From NCBI GenBank assembly GCA_964057225.1, contig OZ059896.1, positions 9,052,001 to 9,116,000 on the forward strand: a stretch of 64,000 nucleotides of DNA, given 5' to 3'. This document shows positions 24,301 to 36,413 of the stretch, one piece after another. This DNA comes from Auanema rhodensis. Lineage: Eukaryota; Nematoda; Chromadorea; Rhabditida; Rhabditidae. The notes under the pieces were generated by a model. That model did not search any database. It worked only from the letters and a program-made list of their open reading frames with translations, and was not told the DNA's origin. The translations under genes and the position numbers were made by a program. Within the stretch, counting starts at the first letter, position 1, and each line of letters starts with the position of its first letter.

Positions 24301-26512
24301 TATTTTAATATTAAAACCTTTGAAAATTGGACAAATTTTGAACATTCCTAATCCTCCAACAGATAGAAGTTGTCCCCATGATGTTTCAAGAATGAATAGT
24401 GGAGCTCCGCAGAAAACAAGAGAAATAACGTAAGGGATTAGGAAAGCACCTAAATCACAGAAATTATACTAACTATATGTTATATTATTTATAAAATATA
24501 TAAATATATTTATTATTATTTTTATTATTATTATGTTTTTGTATGAGAAAGACTTTCTGACAATGAGGGCTAAAAAGATTTTTAAATTAGCTATCACCTC
24601 TTCTTTATCATTTGTCAAGTGAACGTCAGACATTTGAAAGAAGCTATTTTTCAATTACAAGAGAATTTACAGCGGAATCAGAGAAGAGTTGTCAGGAGAT
24701 ATCATTGAATCAATGAAATTCTTATTTAAAAAATTGAAATTCCTTTCATTAGATAGCCGTTCGTTTTGAGAAAATAAATAAATAATATATGCAAAAAGCG
24801 TTGAATTAAAATAAATTAAAATAAATTTATTGTTTATATATGTTTATATGATAATAATAATAATCATTATTATTATTATAAAAATTATTTTTATACTTTT
24901 TTTATAAAAAAATTTTAAAAAAAAGTTGACGTTTGGAATTGATATTCATAAATTTGACATTCATAGTCACAACATTTCTTCATAGATTTGTAAAAGCAAA
25001 AGATGATAGATTGATTGAAAAAAACAGCAAACGAAGAAGAAGAAGAAGAAGAAGAAGAAAAAGAAAAATGAAGATCAAAGTTCTAAAATATCATTTATGT
25101 TGGTAATATCAAATGTTATCTGTTATCTTATGTTAACAGATCTATGTTGTTTGTTAGGTAATTAGATCTTAGAAATACTAGACGCAAATACGTGAAAACT
25201 GAAAGTGTTCATCATCATCTTCATCTTCATCTTTTTTTTTTACAAAAAAAAAAACATTTTTTTTCTTATTTAAGAAATAGCTTATGATTCTTTTGTTCAG
25301 AAAATATTTTTTTCTCATTTTTGTCTTGCTCAATTGCTTAGTATTGCTGGTAACTAACACATATTTATGTCTCTTTCAGATTAATGTCTGTTTAAATTTT
25401 CGACTGGAAGCATTTTTGTCAAACATGCTCTTAAACAAGCTTGAAAATGCGCAAAAGTGTTTTTCTCTTCATTTTTTGAAACAAACCTCCTCCATTTTGA
25501 TAGCAAAGATATGGGAATCTCCATACATTACCAAGACCAATAGCATAACCAATACAGGACATAATGAAATCGGCCCATGACGACCATTTCTCTCGTTCAA
25601 CGGGTCTAATACTACCTTCCATTTGAAAAACTGGAAAAAAAAGATAAAAATGTGAATAAAATTGAAAAAAAATGTAAACAATGAAATATACAAGATATAT
25701 AAGAGGAATGGTTGAAGAATATTCAAGGCATTTTATAAGCACTTACAATCTAGAAGAGGATGAGAGGATGAGTAAGGAGGGGGGGGGGGGAGATGGCAGA
25801 AAATAAATACTAAAAATGGGAAAATTTTTTGTGAAAAGAATTGAAAAATGGCAGAATATCTATGGAGAAGGAGGCGTTAAACATATGAACTTGGAAGATT
25901 ATATGTATTTGGTAGAAAGAAGAATGAACATAAACAAAAGACAACTAACTATTAAATCTTTTTCTTTTCAAGTTAGTTATACAAGTGGACAATTTTCAAA
26001 AAAAAGGGAAAGAGACTCAATGTAACACAAAATATTCCTGAAGTTAGATGTATGTATATGAACTTATATGATGTATTCTTCAAAAATAATAATTTCCGAA
26101 ATTTTGTCAGAACAGTTTAATGCCTTAAGGCTCAGTAGGAAATGTGAATAAGAACTTTTAATATTCAAGATTATTTGTTAAAATTGAAATCAACAAATCT
26201 ACATACGTTTTGAAATAAAATTGCTGAACGTGCTGAGAACTATGAGTAAGATTGAAGAAGAAAAACATAAAATGAGTCTCATACGGAAGAATATCATCAT
26301 GATATTTACAAAATAATGTTCAAACTTTTACGTGAATCAAATGAAGTTTTATGTTTATTGGTATTGTTTAATGGAAAGGGAAATCCCGAATCGCCTTGAG
26401 AGTTTTACGTCTCACAGGCTCTATGAGGTGATGGTTTAGACGGATGTCTCTGGGAGGTTGCTCCTCCCCAATTTTCAGCTCCACCACTAGGCAAAGGTCT
26501 CGAGACTCGCAT
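21354..26512 (-). CDS. snf-11: Na+/Cl- neurotransmitter symporter, GABA-transporter-like (SLC6)
   Basis: About thirteen exons. Exon 1 (26512-26416) encodes [20 protein letters not shown] and a short Pro/Arg tail; it joins in phase to exon 2 (25630-25487). TM1 contains [14 protein letters not shown], identical to mammalian GAT1 around the substrate and sodium sites. TM3 has [12 protein letters not shown]6 [20 protein letters not shown], and TM8 GIDSQFCTMEGF, again GAT1-like. The extracellular loop has the Cys pair [14 protein letters not shown] and N-glycosylation sites. Later blocks include [20 protein letters not shown] and SISWSVG-type TM10 residues. The tail is EELQEFQTL. It should import GABA with sodium and chloride at neuronal or muscle membranes. 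GAT1-like residues favour SNF-11; other SNF paralogues are less likely. Introns of 0.8-1.0 kb sit near the 5' end and one of 0.87 kb near 22 kb. Confidence 0.85.
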
Positions 26513-26872
26513 TTACTTCTGCTTTATCATCAATGTCTCTCATTCTCTCGTATTTTCTCTATCACTTCTCTTCTTTTTTGTCTGCTTCTCTCATTTTAAG
26601 CCATCCAACTCTGCTATTTCTTCCTTAGGGGAATTTCTTTCATCTACTCTCCTATTTCTCGTTGTTGTAGACGTAACTCAAAGGTGGAATCTTCCCATCT
26701 CTCCCTCACGTTTCAAACTATTATCTCAATTGATAATATGACACTTTGCTATAGGACTTTTCTACTACCACCCTGCCTTCAATGAATCTGAAAAGACACA
26801 AAGTATAAGAGAAAAATGATGATGATCAGTATTTAGTGGAAAAAGAGAAGAGGACAAAATATTTGATAGGAT

Positions 26873-26962
26873 AGAAAGAGAGATAGGGAGAGAAATATTG
26901 AGAAAGAGGTAGATAGATAGAGAGAGAGAGAGAAAGAGAGAGAGAGAAAGAGAGAAGGAAAG
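26873..26962. repeat. GA-rich simple repeat
   Basis: Imperfect (GA)n/(GATA)n tract, including a run of GAGAGAGAGAGAG and several AGAAAGAG units. It lies 360 bases upstream of the transporter start. GAGA-like tracts can act in promoters, but no specific role can be shown. Confidence 0.85.
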
Positions 26963-27358
26963 TAACGAGTGTGAGGAGAAAGCAAAGAAAAAGATTGAAA
27001 CCTATAAGCTAGGAAACGTGATAATGACATTTTTTGCTTGATCTTTTTGACAACTTCATGCTTTTAACGTTTACAATTTATTTTCAATTTTACGAATTAA
27101 ATTCAACTTTGCAGAAATAAAACTGTAGTTTGCTGACAAGCAATTTTGTTGTTTCAAATTAAAATTGGGAAATACAAATAGCATCAAGCATGCACATTCA
27201 TTGAAACAATGAAGCAATTTGGGATTTTTGCGAAACAAGTAATTTCATCGGAATAGACAGAGATCAAAAATGGTCAGACATGCCAGCATTTATTAACGAG
27301 CTTTTCATAGAGCAACATACTCTTTTCTTTGAGTTGGCCGGATCACGACAAGGGCAGG

Positions 27359-27499
27359 ATGGACATCTGGTCTGTTTTCCTTCTTTCTTTACTATCTGCT
27401 CCGTCTACAGCTTCGTCGCAGGCTGCTGTTGTTTCTCTTGGTTCGAATGGTGATTATGTGTATGGCTTCTGGCAAGATAGCAATTGGCCGTTGTCTTGA
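27359..27499 (+). CDS. Possible 46-aa secreted peptide
   Basis: A short open frame in a block that is GC-richer than its surroundings. It begins MDIWSVFLLSLLSAPSTASS, which reads like a signal peptide with a cleavage point after ASS or SSQ. The remaining 25 residues contain SLGSNGDYVYGFWQDSNW. There is no in-frame partner exon I can prove; a donor could exist inside, so this might be the first exon of a longer gene. No Cys and no dibasic site are present. It could also be chance in a conserved noncoding block. Confidence 0.3.
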   Translation: MDIWSVFLLSLLSAPSTASSQAAVVSLGSNGDYVYGFWQDSNWPLS

Positions 27500-30059
27500 T
27501 TAATCGACAATGAGCAAATAGTTTGTGGCCCTCTTCCCCAGCTCTTCCCTCCTCCTCTCCCTCTGCCAACATTTGGAACAACAATTTAAAAAGAGCTGAA
27601 TCATTAATTAGGGTAATGAGTTTGTGCAGCCAAAACTATTGAGTATTCTACACTGATTAAATATAAAAAATTTGACTAATAAATCTGAAAACATTGAAAA
27701 TAAGAATATATATATATATATGAATTGAAGCGTTCATTGAAACGTTTTGATCATTTGGAATGAAGAAAAGGAATAACTATTAAATGAAAATTGATGTTCA
27801 CGTGAGATAGTACATATTGAATGAACTGAATTTAAATAATGATTGAGAATATAGAATATACGAATCAGTTGTTCATATTTCTTAGAGCAAAGATTAAATA
27901 AAGAATAAAGACGTTAATTTAATTAAATGAATATATACAATCTTATATTACAGAAGAAACATTCCATGAATGAAGTTTTTTTCAGTAACAATAGATAAGT
28001 TTTAAACTGCAAATGTTCTTTATAATCTAAAGTTGAAGTTGTTCGATTGATGAATATTCTCTTCATCTTTCATCAGCTTCAATAATATTTCTTTTTATCT
28101 TTTCTGACACCCTCAATGTTTCTTTTATTTTTGAAAAGAGAGAAATAGAATTCTCCAAGAGGATTTAATCTGTAACGTAAGATGTTTCAAGATTCAAATG
28201 CTCATATAAGAGCACTTCTAAAACAATACAATTGGAAACAACAAAAGATAAAAGATGATGATCAAATCGAAATAAGAGAATCTCTTTTAACAATTTTCTT
28301 TCCAAACATCTACAAATCCATGTTCATATTCAAGTTATTTCTATTCCTTTTCATCCTCATAACGTCTACAATTCTGAATAAATGGGGTTTAATACATCAG
28401 AAAAGAAGAAATTATTATATATACATACATTTATATATATATATATATATATATACACTATATGTATATGAAAAGTGGAAGAAATGCAAAATATTTTTTG
28501 AATTTTCGTTTTTTTTACAAAAAATCTGTTGATCGTATGTGGTCTATTAGATTTATTGAATATTAAGTCTTTTTTTTGCTCATTTTGCTCATAAAACTAA
28601 AATTTCAAACAAATTGTATTATCTTTTCTCTGTTAAATAGTTTGACTTAATCAGTTCTCTTTAATGAAAACTTTTAGAAAGAGCAGAACAATATATGTAA
28701 AGCTTCCCGGACGTTAGTTTAGTTTTTCTGGGACAAAAAAAAATTAAAACAAAATCTTTGAGATTATATTGAAAAGCTTCCAATAGGAATAGAACTCAAC
28801 TTACATCGACAAGAAATATTTTTTTTTTTTCATAAAACTTAGATTTAGTTGGATTTAAGTCATAGATCTATGTAAGCAGAAAAACAGGAAAATGTAAGAA
28901 GAATGGTTTTGATTTGTAAATTCCACTCTTCTTAAATCCATATGTTTCACATGATTTCAATAAATATTTCTCTTCTCTCTGTTAATATAGTTGATAGAAA
29001 TAAAGAAATTACACAACAAAACAAAAAGTTATATTAATAAAATATGTTTATATAATATGTTTATATACATATAGTATAATTTTTATAATTTTTATTATAA
29101 AATTTTTATATTTGGGCAGCTTTCGCATAATTAATCTCCAATGTTAAAACCGAATTTTTCGAAAAAATTTAGATGTCAGATCATCACACTTCTCTTGAAA
29201 TATTGGTGTGAAAATTTTCAGCCACGAACAGCTCGGCTAGCATCACAGGATTGAAAAAAAAATTAAATTTAACGCCAATTCGAAGGTATTGAAAATAATT
29301 TTTTTTGAATAAAATGAAAAAAAAACCTAACAGTTGTTGGAATTTAGCAGTTTCTAACGATATTATAATTCACTATTTCATATATAGTAATTGTGGTTGT
29401 ATTTGATATACAAAAAGATGATATTCATTGTTTATAGCTTAGGCTTTGTACAAATGTTCCTTCTCTAGTCTTAGCCAATGTTGATAATAGGCTATCATGC
29501 TATCTTGACAAAATTTGAAAGGAACGAGAATCTTACGAGAAAGAGAGAGCATGTTCTATGTTCTTCTTCTTCTTCTTCTTTTTCAAATTGAAGATATGTT
29601 TAGAGCAGATGACGGATAAATCGCTCTCAACACATCAAGACATGCCTTATTCAAGAATTTTGTGAGAGTGACATTCAGATTTCAAATCAGGTATCATGAA
29701 TCGGGATCCTAACTGGAATTTGTGGCTTCATCTCAGCTATAACGTTTATCATTTTATATGGAATTTATTATTATCAGCATCATGATGATATTATATCATG
29801 ATAATCACAGCATGTTCAAGTTGTTCTATTCTGGTAAGGTGGCTTGTGCCCTATCTCGCCAATGACCTCTTTATTCCCGTAAAAAGACCAGCTATCTAGC
29901 CAGTTTTCGTCTTCAGTTTGACTTCACCTAAGACACTCCCCCTCTTCTTTTAATCAGTTGAAGTTAAGCTCCCTCAAGCGCTTGACGATCATCTACAACC
30001 TGAGAGCTCCCTGAATTGATTAAGCATCGATAGTTTGATTATTCATTGAGTATATTATA

Positions 30060-31072
30060 ATGAACCGTTCAATTCTCATCGCTGTCATAGCCCTCGTTGC
30101 ATCAGCCTCTGCTTGGGATCGTCCCAGTAAGTTTCAAAAAATTCCTTCCGCCATCTGATTATTTCTAAATTTCCAAATAACTCATTCTTATACTTTTTTT
30201 TAACATTCAATCTTAAAATTAATTTTACATCTCATAACTATTACTTTAGGCCATTGGGGAAATCCATGCTACTTATGCAAATGTTTCATTGAATATACTG
30301 ATCGTGATGTTGCATCTCATATCAGACCTTATGCTATGGCCTTAGATGGATATGATTCAACTGAAGATCGTTGCTTAGCCACCTGTCAACGTGACCCCGT
30401 AAGATACTTTTCCTAATCATTAAAAAAAAGGAAAAAAAGCGAAAAAGCGCTAAATGTTTGATAAAGTGACGGATAGAAATTGAAATGAATTTTCACTTTT
30501 TTTCATATAATGACATGTTCTCATGTTTTTTTTTTTCAGAAATGCCGAGCTGCTGTTTATGGTATGGTAGGTGGAAGACAAGTATTCACCTGTGAATTCT
30601 ATGAAGAGGTATATTTATTAATTGTTTTATTTTTATTATTTTAATGTTATAGATTGATGCTCATAATTCTCCTGTGTATACTTCATTCAGCAATATTTAT
30701 TATAAGAGAGCTACATGCCCATTGTCAAGTAAGCTTTTTTCTTGTTATTCTTCAAATAATATAATATTATATATTTCACTTAATATAATTTTATATTTCA
30801 AAAATACTATTATTAATTTTTTAATTCAAATGTTATTGCTTAAATCAAATAGCTAAGATCATAAGAAACATTGTTTTCCTATTTATACCTTATTCACTCT
30901 TCCATACCTATTCTCTTATCAGATATATTGAATTCACTTATTCAGATAATCAAAATTATTTTCAGATACTCATCTTCCTTCCGTTACCATGATTCCAGCT
31001 GATGATTCATCTGTTAAGAGACGAGTAAAGAAAGAAAAGAAGATGGGAAGAAAAAATCCATTCTTTGGTTAA
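30060..31072 (+). CDS. Secreted cysteine-rich protein with PAN/apple-like pattern
   Basis: Five exons (30060-30126, 30250-30398, 30540-30608, 30653-30728, 30966-31072) give 155 aa. A signal peptide (MNRSILIAVIALVASASA) precedes the mature chain. It has eight Cys: CYLCKC near the N-terminus, RCLATC, KCRAAVYG, FTCEFYE and ATCPL. The order C..C, then DPKCRAAVYG with FTCEFY, resembles a PAN/apple domain core, though short. The C-terminus is very basic (KRRVKKEKKMGRKNPFFG). No transmembrane segment is seen, so it is likely secreted, perhaps to cuticle or body cavity. The gene has a GC-richer upstream leader at about 29830-30050. I do not recognise a named family; the PAN reading is inference from spacing. 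Confidence 0.75.
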
Positions 31073-34000
31073 ATTTCTAATATTTTGACGACTAGATCTC
31101 CATGATCTGATAATTATTTAATTATATGATTAATAAATATTATTTATATATAACTTTTTTCTTAATTTGAAGAAAAAAAGATAAATTTTATAATAATTTC
31201 TAGTAATTTCTAGTAATTTCAAATAATAAAATTATAATAATTATATCTACATATGTTTGAACTATTGTACAACCGCTCATTAAAAAGTGAAAAGATGAAA
31301 ATGAACATTTCAAACGATTTGTCTGTTCTTATTACGTGAAAGGTCACGTTGAATAAGAGTGTCACTTGTTCATATTTCATCAACTTCACCCGATTAAATC
31401 TCATCAGAAAACGATTATTTTTCATTTTCTAAAAACTATTTAATGAATTGAACACAGACTTTTTTGATCTTTTAAAACATAGAAAAAACTATAAGATATT
31501 CCAATTAAATATTATACTAAATGGATTTTTAAAGAAAAATTTTTTTTTTCAAAATTCTAATCTCAATTAGAATTAGAATGGTGTCTATTTTATTTTATTT
31601 TTAATAAGAAACAAAAGAAAATTAATAATTAAGTTTATAGATTTATATAATAAATACCATTTAATATGATATTCATTTTTGTATAAAATTTATTTCTCTA
31701 TTTCATTTTAAATATTATTGATTAATCTTAAAGTTTATTAATAAATCTATACATATACATACATATAAACATAATAATATACTTATATAGTTATATATAC
31801 ATATAGAAAGAAAAAAAAATATCTTCTTGACTTCACTTAATATTTGTCCTCATCAGCATGGGACAATCTATAATCCATAACTTGACTATTTCCTATTGTG
31901 ACGTGACATCAATTTATTTGTTCATGCTTTATACATGTCAGACATATTTTTTTCAGGTTGATCTATTGTACTTTAACTATAATAGATTGATATACATATA
32001 GTTATATATATTTATAAATAAATAAATATAAAACAAAATACTTTTTTTTTTGATATTTCGAATAAGAATATTCAATTTTTATTGATTATATAATTAACCT
32101 TTTTAAACTTATTATCCTTTGTAATTGAGAGAAAATAAAGCATTTATACTATTACTGTTGCACATATTTAATTTGAACCTTATGCTCAAATCTCATTTAA
32201 TATGAATCTTAATATAAACATTATAAGATTGACAAGAATTCTATTATACACGAGTTAGTAGTAAGAAGTTAGTTTTTTTTTTGTAAAATTGAAGCATTCC
32301 TCTGTATGTTGATTAATCCAACAGCTTTTTACTGGAACGATGTATCGAAATCGCTAATATGTAGTTCTATTGCTCATTAATCCCGATTATTGAAATAACA
32401 ATCTGTCTAATAGTTTATATAATACATACATGTTAAAGAGGAAAAGATTGAAAGCCATATTTATATTTCTAACTTGAAAGCTGGAAGTAAATATTGGATA
32501 AATTTAGAAATTTTAAATATATCATCTATTAATAGATATAGTTATTTTAAAAATTACAAGATTTCTTTGCTTATATCTAACTATATAGGTTTATATAAAT
32601 ATATATGATATATAGATAGTATAGTATACTATGTATGTCAATGAATGACATTTTGTGATGCGAGATCACAGCATGAGTCCTATCCTCTACTAAGTAACAT
32701 GTACATAAATACAGATTGTTATCCTCTTTGAGGAATAAAAATTCCTTAGAGAATATGATTGAGAAATTATTTGAATATATATTGTATAACATAATATATT
32801 ATCTATATTATAATTAATTATAATAGAAATTCCCTTAGGATATGTGAACCATGATCATTTTCTGCTTCACCTTCTAATTCCTCTTCTTCACGTTATTCTA
32901 TTCATATTCAATATTCTTATCAAAAGACGTTAAAGCTGTTACATTGAAAGCTTTATCAATTCCAGTAAAAAATGTGAATGAAGAAGAAGAAGTTTTCTTT
33001 TCTCTAAACTTACATCAGAAACTATATGTAAATTCATATAATTCCATTGATTTAGTCATAACTATGCTACTGGATGATGTAAATACAGAGATAACAATCT
33101 ATGTATTGATCTTGAGAATCAGATTTATTTCTGACACTTGCTTTAATATGTTTAATCATATTTTACTTATACCATATACTATTCATATATTTCTAATAAA
33201 AAATTTCAAAAAAAAAAGAGATAAATGAAAGAATAATAGAATAAATATTTCAAAGATAAGCTCATTGAAAGATGAAAAGTTAAAGGGATTATATGGTATA
33301 TATAAAAAAAATTCATTTAATACTAATTTAAAATATATATTGCTAAAGAGTAATATATAATATTATAATATAATATTAAACAATAAACTTTTTTTCAAAC
33401 TCTTCAAATTAAATTTAAATTTTAAAAGAAATTACCGTATATTTGAAAAAAAAACTAAAATCACATCAATTTATATAAGAAGTTCTGTTGTAATATGTAT
33501 ATACTATAAGTCATATTTCAATATTATATTTCAGATTTATGAACGTCTAACTCAGATTGTCATCTATCAAATATTCCATACATATAGGTAAAGGTTCATT
33601 TCAGTGAAATTACCCAAAAGTCAATCGTCGTCGTACTCTCACCAAGTCGTTTGACGTGATCTCATGTTGTTGATTTACGTCATAGCATATTGCATATGCA
33701 ATGACGCAACAGTTTCTGGACATTAAAAGTCTATAAACTAAAGCATATTCCGAATAAGTTGATGTCAATAGAAATTAGAGATTTATATAAATTTATATTT
33801 TGGTATCATATTTATTATACATATAGTTAATGTAAAATATTATTTTAATAAAGAAATTTATATATTGTTAAATAAATTTATTATATCTTTACATTTCTTG
33901 TCGATTTTAACCTTTATATTATTTTTCTTCAATCTCTTTCTACATCTCTCTCTCTCTTTCTCTTTTATTCTTTTATTTATTAAAGGAAAGATATCGAAAG

Positions 34001-35227
34001 ATTTGTACTCAACATGTCCTTCTTCAATCTTCTTCACACATATAGCATTGCGTGTTTGAGAAGCTTGTCGATGTAAAGATTCTTTTATTTATTGTTTCAT
34101 CATCTTCTTGATATTTGATATAGTATTTCACAGATTTTCTTCAATATATGTATTTATTCATGTATACAGTAGTCATAACCTGTACAGTGCAAGTTTTGAT
34201 TTACTAAGTTATATTATTCTGTTTCTCTATATATTCTCTGTTATAATACATTACTTTCTTTATGCTATAACTTGTCATTTTTACTTCATTCAGCTATATC
34301 TCTTCACACCTTCTTCACAGTTTTCCCAATGGCTTTTCTAAAGCCTGCTTTCCTTTTGCCAAAAGCAAGACTTATGCCGAGGTGTAATGAGTTACTCAAG
34401 GTGTTGTCGCGTTCTCCCGCCTTTGGTATATTGGGAAAAGTAATAATAGCTTGTTCATACAAGAGACTTTAGAGAAAAAAGTTTTCGACTCTCTAAAGAG
34501 GCGTGGCTAACCAAAACATCATCAAAACTATTCCTACATCCACAATCAGTATCTGAAGCATTCCTAGCTCACTTCACTTCATCTATCCTAAACTGTATCT
34601 CTAATATCTTTATACAATATTATATGTTTTTATCTATAGAGAAAAGGGGATGGGTTTGGCTTATTGCCAACCAATTACGGTCCCCGAAGGACGGGTTTGT
34701 GGGCGTGTCAGGTTGACCCTAGGCAAGCTTACCATCTGTTCTTCCCCAGTTGAGTTATCGCTCTTTCTTCTTCTCTTACTTTGTCTGCCTATCTCTCATT
34801 TATCTATACTTATAATTCCACTTATGTGTGTCCTCATAAGAATTCTATATCTGACAGAAGACAACATCATCCATCTAGTCTTCTCATCCTTTTTCCACCC
34901 TTGATGCTTCTACAAGAAATACCTTCATTCTTGTTAACCTTGATTATTTCAATAAATTTCTAATTAAATCTAATTAACGGAGTTTTTATAAAGTTCAATG
35001 AAACACATGTCATTAATAACCATTTACTATTTCTTCTATTCAATATCCTTAATTGTATTTCCTGTTGATGAATTTTGACTTTTGGTTGTCATGGTAATCT
35101 TCTTATTATTTTTAATATCTCACTTCTTCTTAATTATAATTGTTTTCTCATATAGTTATAGCTTTTTCTATATTTATCTTTCAACCAATATGATTCTTCA
35201 TTCTATTCATTTTAGAATAAATTTAAC
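31073..35227. promoter_or_regulatory. 4-kb upstream region of caveolin, very AT-rich with a few GC-richer blocks
   Basis: No convincing gene. Open frames at 32944-33228, 33865-34059 and 34108-34341 are AT-driven or pyrimidine-driven. Noteworthy blocks are TGACGTGACATCA at 31899-31911, a bZIP-site cluster with a palindrome at 33652-33709, a block at 34321-34500 with a 47-codon frame, and a GC-richer block at 34640-34760 that includes CCAAT and GGGCGTGTC. These are candidate enhancers or promoters of the caveolin gene. Confidence 0.5.
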
Positions 35228-36413
35228 ATGTCTGATCAAGAGAAAGTAGAAATGGAGCACGTTCCACTCAAATCTGATACTGATGCTCCAGCTTCCACTG
35301 AAGAAACACCAGCTAAGGCTGAAACTGTTTCTGAACCAAAGAAGGGATGGTTCTTCTCTCGCAAGGTTCGTCAACCACTTCAATTTTCAAATAAATATAT
35401 CTATCGAAAAACACTAAAAACATTTTCGCATATTGAAAGTCATCAAAAGACCAAGTAGGACCAACCGAGACAAAATTAGTTTGATCGGTTTGTCGGTCTT
35501 TGCTCTGTCTTGGTTGTTCTCCCACTCAAGCTCCTGCTTCCAAATATCCCATCTAATAATTTCCGAGCTGGTTTTTGTACTGAAATTTCATTACTGCAAA
35601 GTAATATCAGCTTACTATGAAAATTAGGGATTGTAAAGCTAAATAAGGCCAAAATTTGAATAGAGCCCACATGGTCATAAGCAGTTTCAAACGAAATGAC
35701 TACTTTTTATTGCTCTTCTGCAATACTCTATTTGAGTAATTTCTTTTTGTTACAGGCTAAGAAACCAGCAGCTGATGTTGAAGCCGCCGGAGAAGAAACA
35801 AAGGAGGATAACAAGGAAGAAAAATGCAAGAAGAAGTGCTGGTGGAACAGAAACCAAAAATCTGAAGCTGATCAGAAGAACGATCAAATCAGCATAGGAA
35901 TTAACCTGGTTGACAGAGACGAAAAGGGAATCAGTAGCCAAGTCAACTTCGGTTACGAGGATATTTTCGGAGAATCAGAAGCTGTTCACTCATTCGACTG
36001 TCTCTGGCGTTTGGTCAACAAGACATTCATTGGCACTCGACACATTATCTACCGTATTCTTTCCTTGATTGTTGGTATTCCCGCCGCTATAATCTTCGGA
36101 TTTCTCTTTGCCATCGTTACCGTACTCAACACTTTCCTCTGTGTTCCATTCGGAAAACTCTTAACAGTACCAGGAAACTGGATTGCTATGGTACGTTTCA
36201 GTTAAAATAAGAAAAAATGCTAATTGAAAGATTATTCTGAATAATAATTTGGGTGTCTGAAATCTGAATCTTATATTTCATTCTTTTCAGTCTTGGGCAT
36301 GGCTCATCCAAGCTATCGTTCATCCAGTAACTAATGCTATTGGATTAATCTTCAGCTCCTTCACAATCAGGAAATATGGCTTCAATTCTCAAGTCACGGA
36401 ACCCCTTGTTTAA
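35228..36413 (+). CDS. cav-1: Caveolin
   Basis: Three exons (35228-35365, 35756-36190, 36291-36413) give 231 aa, about the size of C. elegans CAV-1. The N-terminal third is charged and disordered (PKKGWFFSRK, then EEKCKKKCWWNRNQK). The caveolin signature follows: NFGYEDIFGESEAVHSFDCL, then WRLVNKTFIGTRHIIYRILS as scaffolding region, and an intramembrane hairpin IPAAIIFGFLFAIVTVLN with FLCVPFGKLL after it. The C-terminus has SWAWLIQAI and IFSSFTIRKYG. Caveolins oligomerise in the inner leaflet and shape caveolae; the nematode form works in germline and neuromuscular membranes. The nematode-type EDIFGE replaces the vertebrate FEDVIAEP. CAV-2 is a less likely alternative because the acidic/Trp-Trp N-terminal block is CAV-1-like. 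Confidence 0.95.

Larger units (their letters stand above)
26513..30059. promoter_or_regulatory. Large intergenic region upstream of transporter and PAN-like gene
   Basis: About 3.5 kb between divergent genes. It holds a GA-rich repeat at 26873-26962, a less AT-rich block at 27280-27580 with a possible short secreted peptide (see findings), TA repeats at about 27708-27721 and 28436-28454, and a TTC repeat at 29561-29582. A 116-codon open frame at 28182-28532 (+) is AT-driven and ends in the TA repeat, so I do not count it. The remaining sequence shows no gene. Confidence 0.45.

Noticed and set aside
25779-25790. Run of twelve G
   Set aside because: Single homopolymer, no G-quadruplex pattern; lies in an intron of the transporter gene.
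28182-28532. 116-codon frame on the plus strand
   Set aside because: AT-driven, ends in a TA repeat translated as YIYIYIYI; no homology-like features.
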